DNA of 64,000 bases from Leptolyngbyaceae cyanobacterium JSC-12 (GCA_000309945.1 CM001633.1:1708292-1772291), one strand, 5' to 3'; counted from the first letter of the stretch, positions 36,158-44,597 are shown. Made by a program: numbers and translations. The notes: generated by a model from the sequence alone, not told the origin.

Positions 36158-36978
36158 ATTGTTTTGGGGTTTGCTTCAGGCGATGCCATGCTGTCTGTAG
36201 AGCGGTATCGTAATGGGTGACAAATAAACTGGGCGCTTGTCACAATTCCTACCTTATGCAGGGAGTAGCGAAATAGTAAGCCCAGAATTCCCAATCCATA
36301 AATCACACTCCCGACAAAGCTCAGGCTAGAAGCTTCTGGGAAGTATCGGGTTGGCACATGCACATCTCCAATTCGGAAGCCACCCGCTACGAACTGCGCC
36401 ACGATTTCCTGGTCAAAAATAAATTTGTCAGAATTCGCCAGGAAGTTCACGGCTTCTAGCGCTTCTCGACTGTATGCCCGATAACCTGTGTGAAATTCGG
36501 ACAACTCCAGCCCAAACACTTTATTCTCCAGCCAGGTTAAGAAGACGTTGGAGATATATTTCCACCAAGGCATCCCTTGTTTGAATGCCGATATACCTTT
36601 CATCCGTGAGCCAAAAACCACATCATACCGACCTTCCTGGATGGGACGGACGAGTTCTGGCAGCAGCGTAGGATCGTATTGATAGTCGGGGTGCACCATA
36701 ACAATAATGGATGCTCCATCTTTCAGGGCTTCCAGATAGCAGGTTTTTTGGTTGCCCCCGTATCCCAGGTTCCACTTGTGCGCAAACACCTTTAAGCCAA
36801 GCTGTTGCGCAATGTAGATAGTATCATCGCGACTACCATCATCGACCAAAATCACACTATCTACGGTGTCGTGTGGTAAATCATCGTAGGTGGTTTTGAG
36901 GGTTTTGGCTGCATTGTAGGCAGGCATTACTACCACGATTCGATGTTGGGTTTGAGTAACCGCAGGACTAGGGTTCAT
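36154..36978 (-). CDS. GT2 family, dolichyl-phosphate-mannose-synthase-like glycosyltransferase
   Basis: 274 residues from ATG 36978, preceded by GAGGAG, which decides this start over 37008. VVVMPAYNAAKTLKTTYDDL, SVILVDDGSRDDTI and IVMVHPDYQYDPTLLPELV are typical of polyprenyl-phosphate glycosyltransferases (DPM1/ArnC-type, GT2). ISVMKGISAFKQGMPWWKYI-like text (GSRMKGISAFKQGMPWWKYI) and EFHTGYRAYSREALEAV follow. A hydrophobic stretch near the C-terminus (SVIYGLGILGLLFRYSL) may lie at the membrane. It overlaps the methyltransferase before it by 11 bases and the glycosyltransferase after it by 4. Confidence 0.88.
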   Translation of the reverse strand: MNPSPAVTQTQHRIVVVMPAYNAAKTLKTTYDDLPHDTVDSVILVDDGSRDDTIYIAQQLGLKVFAHKWNLGYGGNQKTCYLEALKDGASIIVMVHPDYQYDPTLLPELVRPIQEGRYDVVFGSRMKGISAFKQGMPWWKYISNVFLTWLENKVFGLELSEFHTGYRAYSREALEAVNFLANSDKFIFDQEIVAQFVAGGFRIGDVHVPTRYFPEASSLSFVGSVIYGLGILGLLFRYSLHKVGIVTSAQFICHPLRYRSTDSMASPEANPKTI

Positions 36979-37684
36979 ACACTCCTCGAAGAATAAATTG
37001 GAACGCAAGCAAACCTTTGAACGTGGAAGCTAGAAACGCATTGAACTGATGGATAGGAAACAGAGGTTGCTTCTCTCCAAAGATGGGATGGACTAATGGT
37101 AATGGCACGGGTGTAACTCCCACTGATTGTATGCGGACACCGCAGTTAGCGCATAGTTGCTGTGCGGTTCGCAAGGTAAAAAACCGGAGATGGGTTCGAT
37201 CTAGAATGCCGCGGTCGCTGTATTCAAATCTGCCTAAGAGCAAATTGAGTCGCACATATAGATGGGCAACATTAGGCAGGGAAATGATAACTGGAGTGCC
37301 TGGTTTGGTATAACGCTGCAGTAAACCGATCAGTACGGTTTCAGGGTCGGGTAAGTGCTCCAGGACATCTGCCAGAACAATAGCATTAGGAGGCTGAATT
37401 GGGAGTATGAACGCTTGAGTCAGGTCGGCTGGATAAACCTCATCGTACTGCTGTCGGGCTTTCTCGGCTAAATCTGGATCTCGCTCGACACCAATTAAAT
37501 AAAAGTCAGAACTGGGAAGAAATTCTCTTAAAAAACCGGATGCACAGCCGATATCCAAGATGCGGAATGGGTTCAGGGAAGTTGCTGCCAGACGCCGAAG
37601 TTGCATCGCTATCTGAGCGTGGGATGAGAATCGATCTTGCTTCAGCAAATACGGGGAGTCCCCTTCCATAGCCATCACTTCCAC
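36968..37684 (-). CDS. Class I SAM-dependent methyltransferase of a surface-polysaccharide operon
   Basis: 238 residues. Motif I RILDIGCASGFLREFLP, an acidic strand-2 end (LIGVERDPDLAEKA), NAIVLADVLEHLPDPETVLI and PVIISLPNVAHLYVRLNLL identify a Methyltransf_11/23-type enzyme. From memory the same order is found in bacterial exopolysaccharide methyltransferases. The substrate is unknown; methylation of a sugar or capping of a chain is plausible from the downstream glycosyltransferases. It appears to be the first gene of the operon (37684 to 33403). ATG 37684 or ATG 37672 could start it. Confidence 0.82.
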   Translation of the reverse strand: MEVMAMEGDSPYLLKQDRFSSHAQIAMQLRRLAATSLNPFRILDIGCASGFLREFLPSSDFYLIGVERDPDLAEKARQQYDEVYPADLTQAFILPIQPPNAIVLADVLEHLPDPETVLIGLLQRYTKPGTPVIISLPNVAHLYVRLNLLLGRFEYSDRGILDRTHLRFFTLRTAQQLCANCGVRIQSVGVTPVPLPLVHPIFGEKQPLFPIHQFNAFLASTFKGLLAFQFILRGVYEP

Positions 37685-37815
37685 TCACACGCCGCCACTA
37701 AACTATCGCCACTCGCGATCGCAATAAAACCTGACTATACTTTACACAAGTTTGTTATCCCATCATGAAAAAATTATGCAGTAATAATAAACAGTCTTGA
37801 TCAAGTTTGAATTCT

Positions 37816-38199
37816 CTACTGGTCATTGCGTTCTCGTTCAGATAGAGAGGCTGGTGAGTTTAAGCGTTGCAACAGCAATTGAATGGCTAGTCCCAGTAGT
37901 CCGATCGCGGCAATTCCAAACACGCCCGTTCCCAATGTGGTCATGCCCACAACTAGCGTCCGCACGGCGGAAGAGATACGCTGAACAATCAAACTGGTGG
38001 ACTGGATTTTGTGCGCGGCAAATGACTGGGCGATCGCATGAGTCATTAAATACATGGCATAGGCAAGCACAGTTGCCAACATGCTACCGATAAGACATCG
38101 CAGGGGTGTAATTGGCGGGTTGTCTGAGTCAGACCTATCCGAGTTAGACTCACCAGAGGGCAGCGAAGGAGCTTCTACTGTGGGGGGAACCTCAGTCAT
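37816..38199 (-). CDS. DUF3082 family membrane protein
   Basis: 127 residues. A Ser/Asp/Pro-rich N-terminus is followed by ITPLRCLIGSMLATVLAYAMYL (helix 1), a conserved loop AIAQSFAAHKIQSTSLIVQRISSAVRTLVVG and a second hydrophobic region (GTGVFGIAAIGLLGLAIQLLL). This layout is that of DUF3082, found in cyanobacteria and plastids, function unknown. The gene lies between the glycosyltransferase operon and the STAS-transferase gene on the same strand, with gaps of over 100 bases on both sides, so it may be transcribed alone. Confidence 0.75.
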   Translation of the reverse strand: MTEVPPTVEAPSLPSGESNSDRSDSDNPPITPLRCLIGSMLATVLAYAMYLMTHAIAQSFAAHKIQSTSLIVQRISSAVRTLVVGMTTLGTGVFGIAAIGLLGLAIQLLLQRLNSPASLSERERNDQ

Positions 38200-38311
38200 G
38201 ATGGCGACGATGATGATTCATTCTTCCCCAATTCTCCTTTAATTTGTAAAAGATGCGATCACCTTTCCAGAGGTTCTGATCAGAATACTCCCGATAAATA
38301 CCTTATTCGAT

Positions 38312-39409
38312 CTACATTGCACCGGAATTCTTATTAAAGATAACCCAGATGGTTTTGAAGATTAGTTCAACATCATATCTCAGGCTCCAGTTTTCTTGAT
38401 ACCTCAGATCGAGCCGAACAATGTCCTCAAAATTCTTCACAGATGAGCGTCCATTCACCTGCCATTCACCCGTCATACCCGGTTTGATGTCCAACCGCTG
38501 CCACTGCAAAATCTCGTACTTTTCTACTTCATCAGGTGTGGGAGGACGAGTCCCCACTAGACTCATCTCGCCTTTTAGCACATTCCAAAATTGGGGTAAC
38601 TCATCCAGACTGGTTTTTCGTAAAAAGCGACCCACTCGTGTAATTCGAGGATCGTTTTTCGCCTTAAAAATAGCTCCTTCTGCCTCATTTTGCACCAAAT
38701 GCTTTTTTGCTTCGGCATCTGTGCACATCGAGCGAAACTTCCACATTTTGAAGCGCTTACCCATTTGGGAACAGCGTACCTGCCCAAAGAAGATTGGTCC
38801 AGGGCTGTCAAGCTTGATGGCGATCGCGATAAATGGAAATAGGATCGCTGTAATGATTAATCCAATTACTGCTCCCACTACATCCATTACTCGCTTCGGG
38901 ACAGATTTAACCGATGGATGAGTAATGAAGGGCTGTTCCTCTGGTTTAATCCGGCTGATCAACCGTTTTGGTGTAAGCTTGGCAACTGGTGAACTCAGGG
39001 ATGCAGTCGTCTCTCTGGGGGCACAATCGCTGGGTAGATTAGAGGCAGACGTTGAAGCAGAGGGTTTTGGAGCAGGTGGAGCTTGCTCAATCACAAAAAA
39101 CTTATCCAGGTCAGCCAGGGCAAGAGCTGACAACACTTGCTGAGAAACATTTTGCAAAACCAACTCAAACCCCTGTTTTTGAGCCAGCTTACGGCTTGCC
39201 ACTAATGCACCAATCCCGCTACTGTCCATGAATTTTGTTTCACTAAAATCTAACGAGACATGGGTCAGATCTGGATTGTTTTGACAGGCTTGCTGGAAAC
39301 TTTGCTTAAACTCCAACGCCTTCTTCACGGTAAAAACAGGCGGCATACTAATCCGGCAGGTTTTTTCCAGAATTGTGACTTGACAGTCGTTTCCGTTCGA
39401 TTCAACCAC
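38312..39409 (-). CDS. STAS domain fused to a polyprenyl-phosphate sugar-1-phosphate transferase
   Basis: 365 residues. Residues 1-105 form a STAS (anti-sigma-factor-antagonist) domain with THVSLDFSETKFMDSSGIGA. Ser63/Ser64 after Asp62 lie at the place phosphorylated in SpoIIAA-type proteins. A Pro/Ser-rich linker (106-160) leads to a bacterial sugar transferase domain: KRVMDVVGAVIGLIITAILF (membrane helix), SPGPIFFGQVR, KMWKFRSM, RITRVGRFLRKTSLDELPQF, GEMSLVGTRPPTPDEVE and RLDIKPGMTGEWQVNGRS. It starts polysaccharide synthesis by moving a sugar-1-phosphate to undecaprenyl phosphate. Most homologues have four or five N-terminal membrane helices; here the STAS domain replaces them. Confidence 0.9.
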   Translation of the reverse strand: MVESNGNDCQVTILEKTCRISMPPVFTVKKALEFKQSFQQACQNNPDLTHVSLDFSETKFMDSSGIGALVASRKLAQKQGFELVLQNVSQQVLSALALADLDKFFVIEQAPPAPKPSASTSASNLPSDCAPRETTASLSSPVAKLTPKRLISRIKPEEQPFITHPSVKSVPKRVMDVVGAVIGLIITAILFPFIAIAIKLDSPGPIFFGQVRCSQMGKRFKMWKFRSMCTDAEAKKHLVQNEAEGAIFKAKNDPRITRVGRFLRKTSLDELPQFWNVLKGEMSLVGTRPPTPDEVEKYEILQWQRLDIKPGMTGEWQVNGRSSVKNFEDIVRLDLRYQENWSLRYDVELIFKTIWVIFNKNSGAM

Positions 39410-39547
39410 AGTTCTAGCTCAACTCTGTAGAGGACAATTAGAAGAACAAAATCTCAGGCTATTGGCAGATTTCAGCACCGTCAACTCAGGTCACATCAGA
39501 CGTTTTAGCTTTGATATTACTCAGTTCAATAAAGCTTTGTCACGAGA

Positions 39548-39629
39548 AGTAACCAACTCTTAAACTAGATAACACGTCACGTCTTACACAAGTAACCAAC
39601 TCTTAAAAAACACGTCACGTCTTACACAA
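39548..39629. repeat. Two tandem imperfect repeats upstream of the STAS-transferase gene
   Basis: AGTAACCAACTCTTAAA followed by AACACGTCACGTCTTACACA occurs twice (39548-39590 and 39591-39629). The first copy carries a 4-5 base insertion (CTAGAT) relative to the second. The units lie between the SDR gene end and the STAS-transferase start, in its probable promoter region. Confidence 0.75.
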
Positions 39630-39660
39630 AGAATTGCAATTTGGGGTTTAGCAATACCCA

Positions 39661-40581
39661 TCACAAACTCTTTATATTGGTTTTTACGAACCTCCAGTCT
39701 TTTGCAACTTGGTCAATGCCATAAAACCGCTGCCAAAACCGATCTACTGCCCTAGTTGGCAGCACTTTTGTCAACAGGAACACCAGAAATCCACCCGCTG
39801 TTGCAGCAACGTATCGAGGACGGGGATGCTTTGCTTGCAAAACGTTAATAATTACCTCAGCCACCTGCTCAGATTTCCAGGCGGTTGCTTTGGTGCGTTT
39901 GTCTAATTCTCCAAAGGTGGCAAAAGCAGCTCGATAGGGGGTGTTTTGGGGGTCGGGCACCGCTGTTTCAATCTCATGTTTCACCACATCCAAAAATTCA
40001 TTGTGAACAGCCCCTGGTTCAACGACGCTGACCTTGATATTGAACGGCTCTAGCTCCATCCGCAGAGCATCACTCAAAGCTTCGAGGGCAAACTTGGAAC
40101 TACTATACAGTCCACCAAAGGGAAAGGCAGTTCTGCCACCGATGGAACTAATGTTGATGATTCTGCCACCGCCGCGATCGCGCATTGATGGAATCAGCGC
40201 TTGCGTCAGGGCAAGTGGACCAAATACATTCACCTCAAATTGCCGCCGACATTCATGGGGAGTCATGAGTTCCAATGGTCCCATTTGCCCATACCCAGCA
40301 TTGTTAATCAATGCATCCACCTGTCCGAACTGTTCCAGCGCTATGCGGGCAAGTGCCTGTCCCTGTTCCACCTGCGCAAGATCAGTAGGAACCACAAGGG
40401 TTTTTGCACCTGATTCTTGGCAAATAGCAGCCACCTGCTCTAGCTGCGCTTGACTACGAGCCGCTAACACAAGCCGAATACCGGGATAGCGAGTTGCCAA
40501 CATTTTTGCCAGAGCAGCCCCAATCCCAGTTGAGGCACCTGTGATTAGAACAACAGATTTGGCAAAAGGGGTAACAGCCAT
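39661..40581 (-). CDS. Short-chain dehydrogenase/reductase (SDR)
   Basis: 306 residues from ATG 40581. Classical SDR with the NAD(P) motif VLITGASTGIGAALAKML, NNAGYGQMGPLELM, catalytic Ser in INISSIGGR and the Tyr-x-x-x-Lys of LYSSSKFALEALSDALRMELEP. Arg in the strand-2 region (LAARSQAQLEQV) suggests NADP preference. The C-terminal 60 residues extend past the core and include a hydrophobic stretch (YVAATAGGFLVFLLTKVLP) that may attach to the membrane. Substrate unknown. Divergent from the ECF sigma gene over 176 bases. Confidence 0.88.
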   Translation of the reverse strand: MAVTPFAKSVVLITGASTGIGAALAKMLATRYPGIRLVLAARSQAQLEQVAAICQESGAKTLVVPTDLAQVEQGQALARIALEQFGQVDALINNAGYGQMGPLELMTPHECRRQFEVNVFGPLALTQALIPSMRDRGGGRIINISSIGGRTAFPFGGLYSSSKFALEALSDALRMELEPFNIKVSVVEPGAVHNEFLDVVKHEIETAVPDPQNTPYRAAFATFGELDKRTKATAWKSEQVAEVIINVLQAKHPRPRYVAATAGGFLVFLLTKVLPTRAVDRFWQRFYGIDQVAKDWRFVKTNIKSL

Positions 40582-40757
40582 GAAAGTGGTCACAAATGTG
40601 TTCAGTAATTGTTAGGTTTAACTTTACCGTGTCCGTTCTGGAAAATTTTCATTCTTCAGTATTCCCCAGTTATTAAAATTCCCAACGTTGGGGAATGAAC
40701 TTTTTAACCAACCATTCGGTCTAAGTTTGTGATTAACTAACCGGGTGGAGGATCGTT

Positions 40758-41342
40758 TTGCGGGTGTTTGTGGTGCAACCAGCATCAGACGGTAGCCATT
40801 CTGAAAATGATGACAGCGAGCTGGTGCAGCGGAGTCTCCAGGGAGATACGCAAAGCTTCCGGTTGCTCTATCAACGGCATCAGCAGCGGGTTAGAGCAAT
40901 CCTTTACCAGATTTGTGATGCATTCATGCTGGATGATTTGGTGCAGGAGGTATTTTTACGCGCCTGGAAGGGGTTACCCAAGTTTCGGCAGAATGCCAAG
41001 TTTTCAACCTGGTTGTACCGAATTGCCTGGAATGTAGCATCGGATCATCGGCAGGCAGCAGCGAAGGGGCGATCGCAATTGCAAACCCTCACAATCTATG
41101 CTTCTCTTCATCAAGAGTCTCCAGATGTTATGCATTTGCATTACCAGGACCTGGTACAGCGAGGACTGATCCACCTTAGTTTTGACCATCGCACCGTACT
41201 CGTCCTGCATGACTTAGAAGAAGTTCCCCAAAAAGAGATTGCTGAAATCCTGGAAATTCCGGTTGGAACTGTAAAATCTCGCTTATTTCATGCCCGTGCT
41301 GCTATGCGCCAGTTTTTGGAGAAAGAAGGAGTCCAACCATGA
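40758..41342 (+). CDS. ECF-family RNA polymerase sigma factor
   Basis: 194 residues. Sigma-70 region 2 is visible as SFRLLYQRHQQRVRAILYQI, then DDLVQEVFLRAWKGLPKFRQ and KFSTWLYRIAWNVASDHRQ. Region 4 is FDHRTVLVLHDLEEVPQKEIAEILEIPVGTVKSRLFHAR. Region 3 is absent, as in extracytoplasmic-function sigmas. The best start appears to be TTG 40758, with GGTGGAGGA just upstream; a GTG at 40764 is possible. The stop overlaps the start of the next gene by 4 bases, which fits a sigma/anti-sigma pair. Confidence 0.92.
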   Translation: MRVFVVQPASDGSHSENDDSELVQRSLQGDTQSFRLLYQRHQQRVRAILYQICDAFMLDDLVQEVFLRAWKGLPKFRQNAKFSTWLYRIAWNVASDHRQAAAKGRSQLQTLTIYASLHQESPDVMHLHYQDLVQRGLIHLSFDHRTVLVLHDLEEVPQKEIAEILEIPVGTVKSRLFHARAAMRQFLEKEGVQP

Positions 41343-41728
41343 ACTCATTTCCTGAAGATGACCACCAATTGAGTAAGTTCTTACAACAGAACCGTCCAAC
41401 AGTTCCGCCTGCTGCCGCGGATTTAGAAGAACGAATTTTAGCCATCATTGAAGAGACACCACAAGAAATGGCAACGCCTGAACGCTCTCGCCAGCGATCG
41501 CGGACTTTCCGACATCGAGGGATGTGGCTATTACCATCTGCCCTGGCGGCTGGCTTTGTGGCAACTGTAGTGGGGTATCAGTTTCTGATACCGCGTCAAC
41601 CAACAGAGGCAGAACTTGCAGAGTTAGAAACCTTCATTGAAACAACCTGGCAAGGAAATCTCGCTGAACAACCTACCAGCGAGTCGGAAGAATTGATTCC
41701 GTTACTGGATGAACCGCTCGTGAATTAA
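41339..41728 (+). CDS. Probable membrane-anchored anti-sigma factor
   Basis: 129 residues. An acidic cytoplasmic part (1-58) is followed by a single helix (WLLPSALAAGFVATVVGYQFL, about 62-82) and an acidic periplasmic tail of 45 residues. No zinc-binding HisCys motif is visible, so it is not a standard ZAS-type anti-sigma; the call rests on size, topology and a 4-base overlap with the sigma gene (ATGA). It would hold the sigma factor at the membrane until envelope stress. A Spy/CpxP-like gene follows, consistent with that role. Confidence 0.75.
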   Translation: MNSFPEDDHQLSKFLQQNRPTVPPAAADLEERILAIIEETPQEMATPERSRQRSRTFRHRGMWLLPSALAAGFVATVVGYQFLIPRQPTEAELAELETFIETTWQGNLAEQPTSESEELIPLLDEPLVN

Positions 41729-41768
41729 CACTATTTTTTCATTACCTAATTTTTGGAGACTCTGACCC

Positions 41769-42242
41769 ATGTTTGCTCGTTCGATGGCTGCGATCGCGAC
41801 ATTGTTGATTACCGTAGGAGGTACTGTTACCCTGACTGATGCGATCGTGCTGGCTGATTCTGCTCAAATTCCCTTACGACTCACCCAATCACAGCGCCGA
41901 CCTGCTCGTGCTGATTGGCTGCGAGAGCTTAACCTCAGTCAGGAGCAAGTTCAAAAAATTCAAGAGATTCGAAACCGTTATGAAGGGCGTTTGACTGAGC
42001 AACGGCAGGCAGTTCGGCAGGCTCAACAAGAATTGAAACAATTAATGGCAGGGAATGCTTCTGCTGAGCAGTTGCGTCCAAAATTTGACCAACTTCAAGC
42101 CTTGAAGCAGAAGTTGAGCGACACCCGTATGGAAAGTATGCTGGCAATTCGAGAAGTGTTGACCTCTGAACAACGCCAGCAGCTAAGTCAAATAATCAAG
42201 CAACGAGGTGGCAAACGCGATCGCATGGAGTCACCCTTCTAA
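41769..42242 (+). CDS. Periplasmic Spy/CpxP-like (LTxxQ) protein
   Basis: 157 residues. A signal peptide of about 30 residues (FARSMAAIATLLITVGGTV) is followed by a helical protein with LRELNLSQEQVQKIQEIRNRY and LTSEQRQQLSQIIKQRG. The two LSxEQ/LTxEQ-type motifs, each with a long helix, are the hallmark of the Spy/CpxP/ZraP family of periplasmic chaperones and stress sensors. It lies 41 bases after the anti-sigma gene and is probably the third gene of an envelope-stress operon, a likely target or feedback element. Confidence 0.85.
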   Translation: MFARSMAAIATLLITVGGTVTLTDAIVLADSAQIPLRLTQSQRRPARADWLRELNLSQEQVQKIQEIRNRYEGRLTEQRQAVRQAQQELKQLMAGNASAEQLRPKFDQLQALKQKLSDTRMESMLAIREVLTSEQRQQLSQIIKQRGGKRDRMESPF

Positions 42243-42311
42243 AGCCAAAGAGTAGGCAGTTTAACAGTATTCATGCCACTGTATAGCAGAAATTCTTTCT
42301 CTGCTACAAAG

Positions 42312-42464
42312 ATGTTGAGCGATGACCAAATTGGGCGATTGATTGCAAATCGTTACCAGCCCTTAGAACTGATTGGGGCAGGGTCAATGGGCAAGGTTTA
42401 TTGCGCTAGAGATGTGCGGTTGGTCAAAGATGTTGACGAGCAAACTTCCACTCTGCCTCTCTAA
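42312..42464 (+). pseudogene. 5' stump of a serine/threonine protein kinase gene
   Basis: From ATG 42312 the frame reads LSDDQIGRLIANRYQPLEL and IGAGSMGKVYCARDVRLV, the start and glycine loop of a Hanks-type kinase (GxGxxGxVY), then stops after about 50 codons. The VAIK lysine, catalytic loop and activation loop are missing. After the stop the DNA (42465-42720) is open in another frame with text unlike kinases. It looks like a deletion remnant. Confidence 0.6.
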
Positions 42465-42850
42465 GCCAGATTTTTCAGGATGGTTTAAAGCTTATTATTC
42501 TCAAACACCACGAACGTTTAAAGCAACTGCACCGAACCTAAAGGTACCTGAAAATTTGCAACGTTTGGTTATTGCTATTAGCCTAGCTCGCTGTTCTGAA
42601 ATTGGGCGGTATGGCGCAGATAGTCTATCTCGTCCTGCGACTAGATCGCTTCAATCCAGCATCGACCTACTAAAAACTCAATTTGAACAGGTCAGACGTG
42701 AGATTGAGAGGATAGCTTGAGCTGCATCAACTCAACAGGAAAACAAATTTTTAGATCAAACCACTCAAACCTATGACAATTGTCATCCGAAGCGGGGAGT
42801 TACCGGTCTGTAGCTGAGCAATAGCAAAGCCCCCTTTGGAGAATTTATTG
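42465..42850. other. Region after the kinase stump, unassigned open stretch
   Basis: A second frame is open from 42373 to 42720 and ends NLKVPENLQRLVIAISLARC, EIGRYGADSLSRPATRSLQS and TQFEQVRREIERIA. It looks like real coding sequence (helical, charged C-terminus) but has no start of its own downstream of the kinase frame, and no family is recognised. It may be the tail of a gene fused to the kinase stump by deletion. 42721-42850 appears non-coding. Confidence 0.35.
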
Positions 42851-43894
42851 ATGTCTAAGCACTATCTGATCTTTATTCACGGCATGGGTGAACCCCAAAA
42901 TCCTGATCAGGTGTTTGATCCTTCGTATGAGCAACTTTGGAATCGGTTATCTAAAAAATTTCAACATCAAACTGGCAATCTGTTTACATCCGACTTTGAA
43001 CCTGCTTACATCAATTGGCATCAAAAGCTGGGAGATGTTCCACAGAGTGTATCGGACGTGCAAACTCTGTTATTTGAGGATTGCTACCCAGAGCTAAAGG
43101 ATTATCCTAAGCAATCCCTCTTCCAACGCTTGGTTAAATTTGTACCTTACAAAGCTCACAGTTTTGCCACCTTTTTTTTGGGTGATGTGATTGCTTACGT
43201 GTCCAAAGATGTAAACTTGATTCGCCGCACCCTATGGGAACAAATTTGGTTTGGGCATGGCGAGTGGCAAGGACTGGAAAAGGTACTACAAGCTGACAAC
43301 GATGCAACTTATAGTATTGTGGCTCACTCCCTCGGTTCGGTGTTGGCGTTTGATTATTTGCATCACCTGTTTCAAGGGAATCCTGACGATTCTTACCTGC
43401 CCAAGCTAAACCAGGCAGAACGACCGGAGGATCGTCATCTGCAAAACCGAGAGCCACAGCGTGAATTACCTGATCCGACTGATCCCGTGATTTCGCCCTT
43501 GTTACAAGAACGTTTCCGTTACTTCTTTACGCTGGGGGCACCTATTGGATTATTCATGTTGCGAAATGGCACTTTATGGCTCAATGACAACCCATTCCAA
43601 AAAATCTTTAACCCAGTGCGGGGCTGCGATCGCGGATGGTACAACTTCTACGACCCAATGGATGCGGTTGCCTTCCCACTGACTCGGTTATTTGGGCGAA
43701 ATATAGGAAATTGGATCTGCAAGCTAGAGGATGTTTCACTTACCAATTTTGGCATTCCCCTCGCACATAGTCATACTGGATACTGGACGCACCGCAAGGT
43801 TGTGAGCAAAATGGTGGACGTGCTGAGTTCTTCCGTACCAACTCAACGTTCTAGTTCTACTGAATCAGTATCGGCAAAAGTCCAACTGGTTTAA
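42851..43894 (+). CDS. Alpha/beta-hydrolase-like protein
   Basis: 347 residues from ATG 42851 (MSKHYLIFIHGMGEPQ); a start at 42836 is possible. YLIFIHGMGEP holds the HG oxyanion region, and YSIVAHSLGSVLAFDYLHHL has the GxSxG-like nucleophile elbow as AHSLGS. A late His in PLAHSHTGYW (near residue 315) could complete the triad. Similar proteins are described as putative lipases/esterases of unknown substrate. No signal peptide is present. The next gene starts 68 bases downstream on the same strand, another hydrolase. Confidence 0.72.
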   Translation: MSKHYLIFIHGMGEPQNPDQVFDPSYEQLWNRLSKKFQHQTGNLFTSDFEPAYINWHQKLGDVPQSVSDVQTLLFEDCYPELKDYPKQSLFQRLVKFVPYKAHSFATFFLGDVIAYVSKDVNLIRRTLWEQIWFGHGEWQGLEKVLQADNDATYSIVAHSLGSVLAFDYLHHLFQGNPDDSYLPKLNQAERPEDRHLQNREPQRELPDPTDPVISPLLQERFRYFFTLGAPIGLFMLRNGTLWLNDNPFQKIFNPVRGCDRGWYNFYDPMDAVAFPLTRLFGRNIGNWICKLEDVSLTNFGIPLAHSHTGYWTHRKVVSKMVDVLSSSVPTQRSSSTESVSAKVQLV

Positions 43895-43961
43895 TGTGGG
43901 CGGGATGATGGAGCGATCGCTGGAACTCAGCAGTTGTCACTCTGGGAGGTACCCGGAAAAC

Positions 43962-44597
43962 ATGCCTCACTACATTTATCTGCATGGGTTCGCGTCAGGT
44001 CCCCAATCAGCAAAAGCACGGGATTTGAGCGATCGCTTCGCCAACCGCGGGATTACGATTTCTGTTCCTGACCTTAACCAAGGAGACTTCACTCACCTCA
44101 CTCTGACTCGCCAACTGCAACAGGTAGAAGCAGAACTTCCCCCAGTTTCCACCCCAGTTACTTTAATTGGCTCCAGCTTTGGCGGATTAACGGCTGCCTG
44201 GTTAGGACAAACCCAGCCGCAGGTAGAGCGTTTAGTTTTACTTGCCCCCGCCTTTGGATTCGTTGCTCACTGGTTACCACGGCTCGGCTATGAGCAAGTT
44301 CAGCAATGGAAGAACGAGGGCTTTTTGCCAATCTATCATTACGGCGAAGAAAAAATGCTACCAATTAGTTACCGATTTGCTGAAGATGCAGCTCAATATC
44401 GAGAGTCTGAGCTTCAACGTCCGGTACCAACCCTGATTTTGCATGGAAAACACGACGAAGTCATTCCGTTTGAATCAAGCGTTGAATTTGCCAGAACCCG
44501 TCCCTGGGTGAAACTAATCGAGGTGAACAGTGACCATGCGCTGACGAACGTCGGTGATCAGATTTGGCAGTCAATTTGCGAGTTCTGTGGGTTGTGA
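43962..44597 (+). CDS. YqiA/YcfP-type alpha/beta-hydrolase (esterase)
   Basis: 211 residues from ATG 43962. GGGAGGT sits 10 bases upstream and fixes the start; a longer frame begins at 43896 but lacks this signal. HYIYLHGFASGPQSAKA is the family's opening motif, TLIGSSFGGLTAAWLG the nucleophile elbow (Ser in GSSFGG), ILHGKHDEVIPFESS carries the Asp, and VNSDHALTN the His. The family shows carboxylesterase activity toward short acyl esters in the E. coli protein, from memory. It converges on sasA. Confidence 0.82.
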   Translation: MPHYIYLHGFASGPQSAKARDLSDRFANRGITISVPDLNQGDFTHLTLTRQLQQVEAELPPVSTPVTLIGSSFGGLTAAWLGQTQPQVERLVLLAPAFGFVAHWLPRLGYEQVQQWKNEGFLPIYHYGEEKMLPISYRFAEDAAQYRESELQRPVPTLILHGKHDEVIPFESSVEFARTRPWVKLIEVNSDHALTNVGDQIWQSICEFCGL

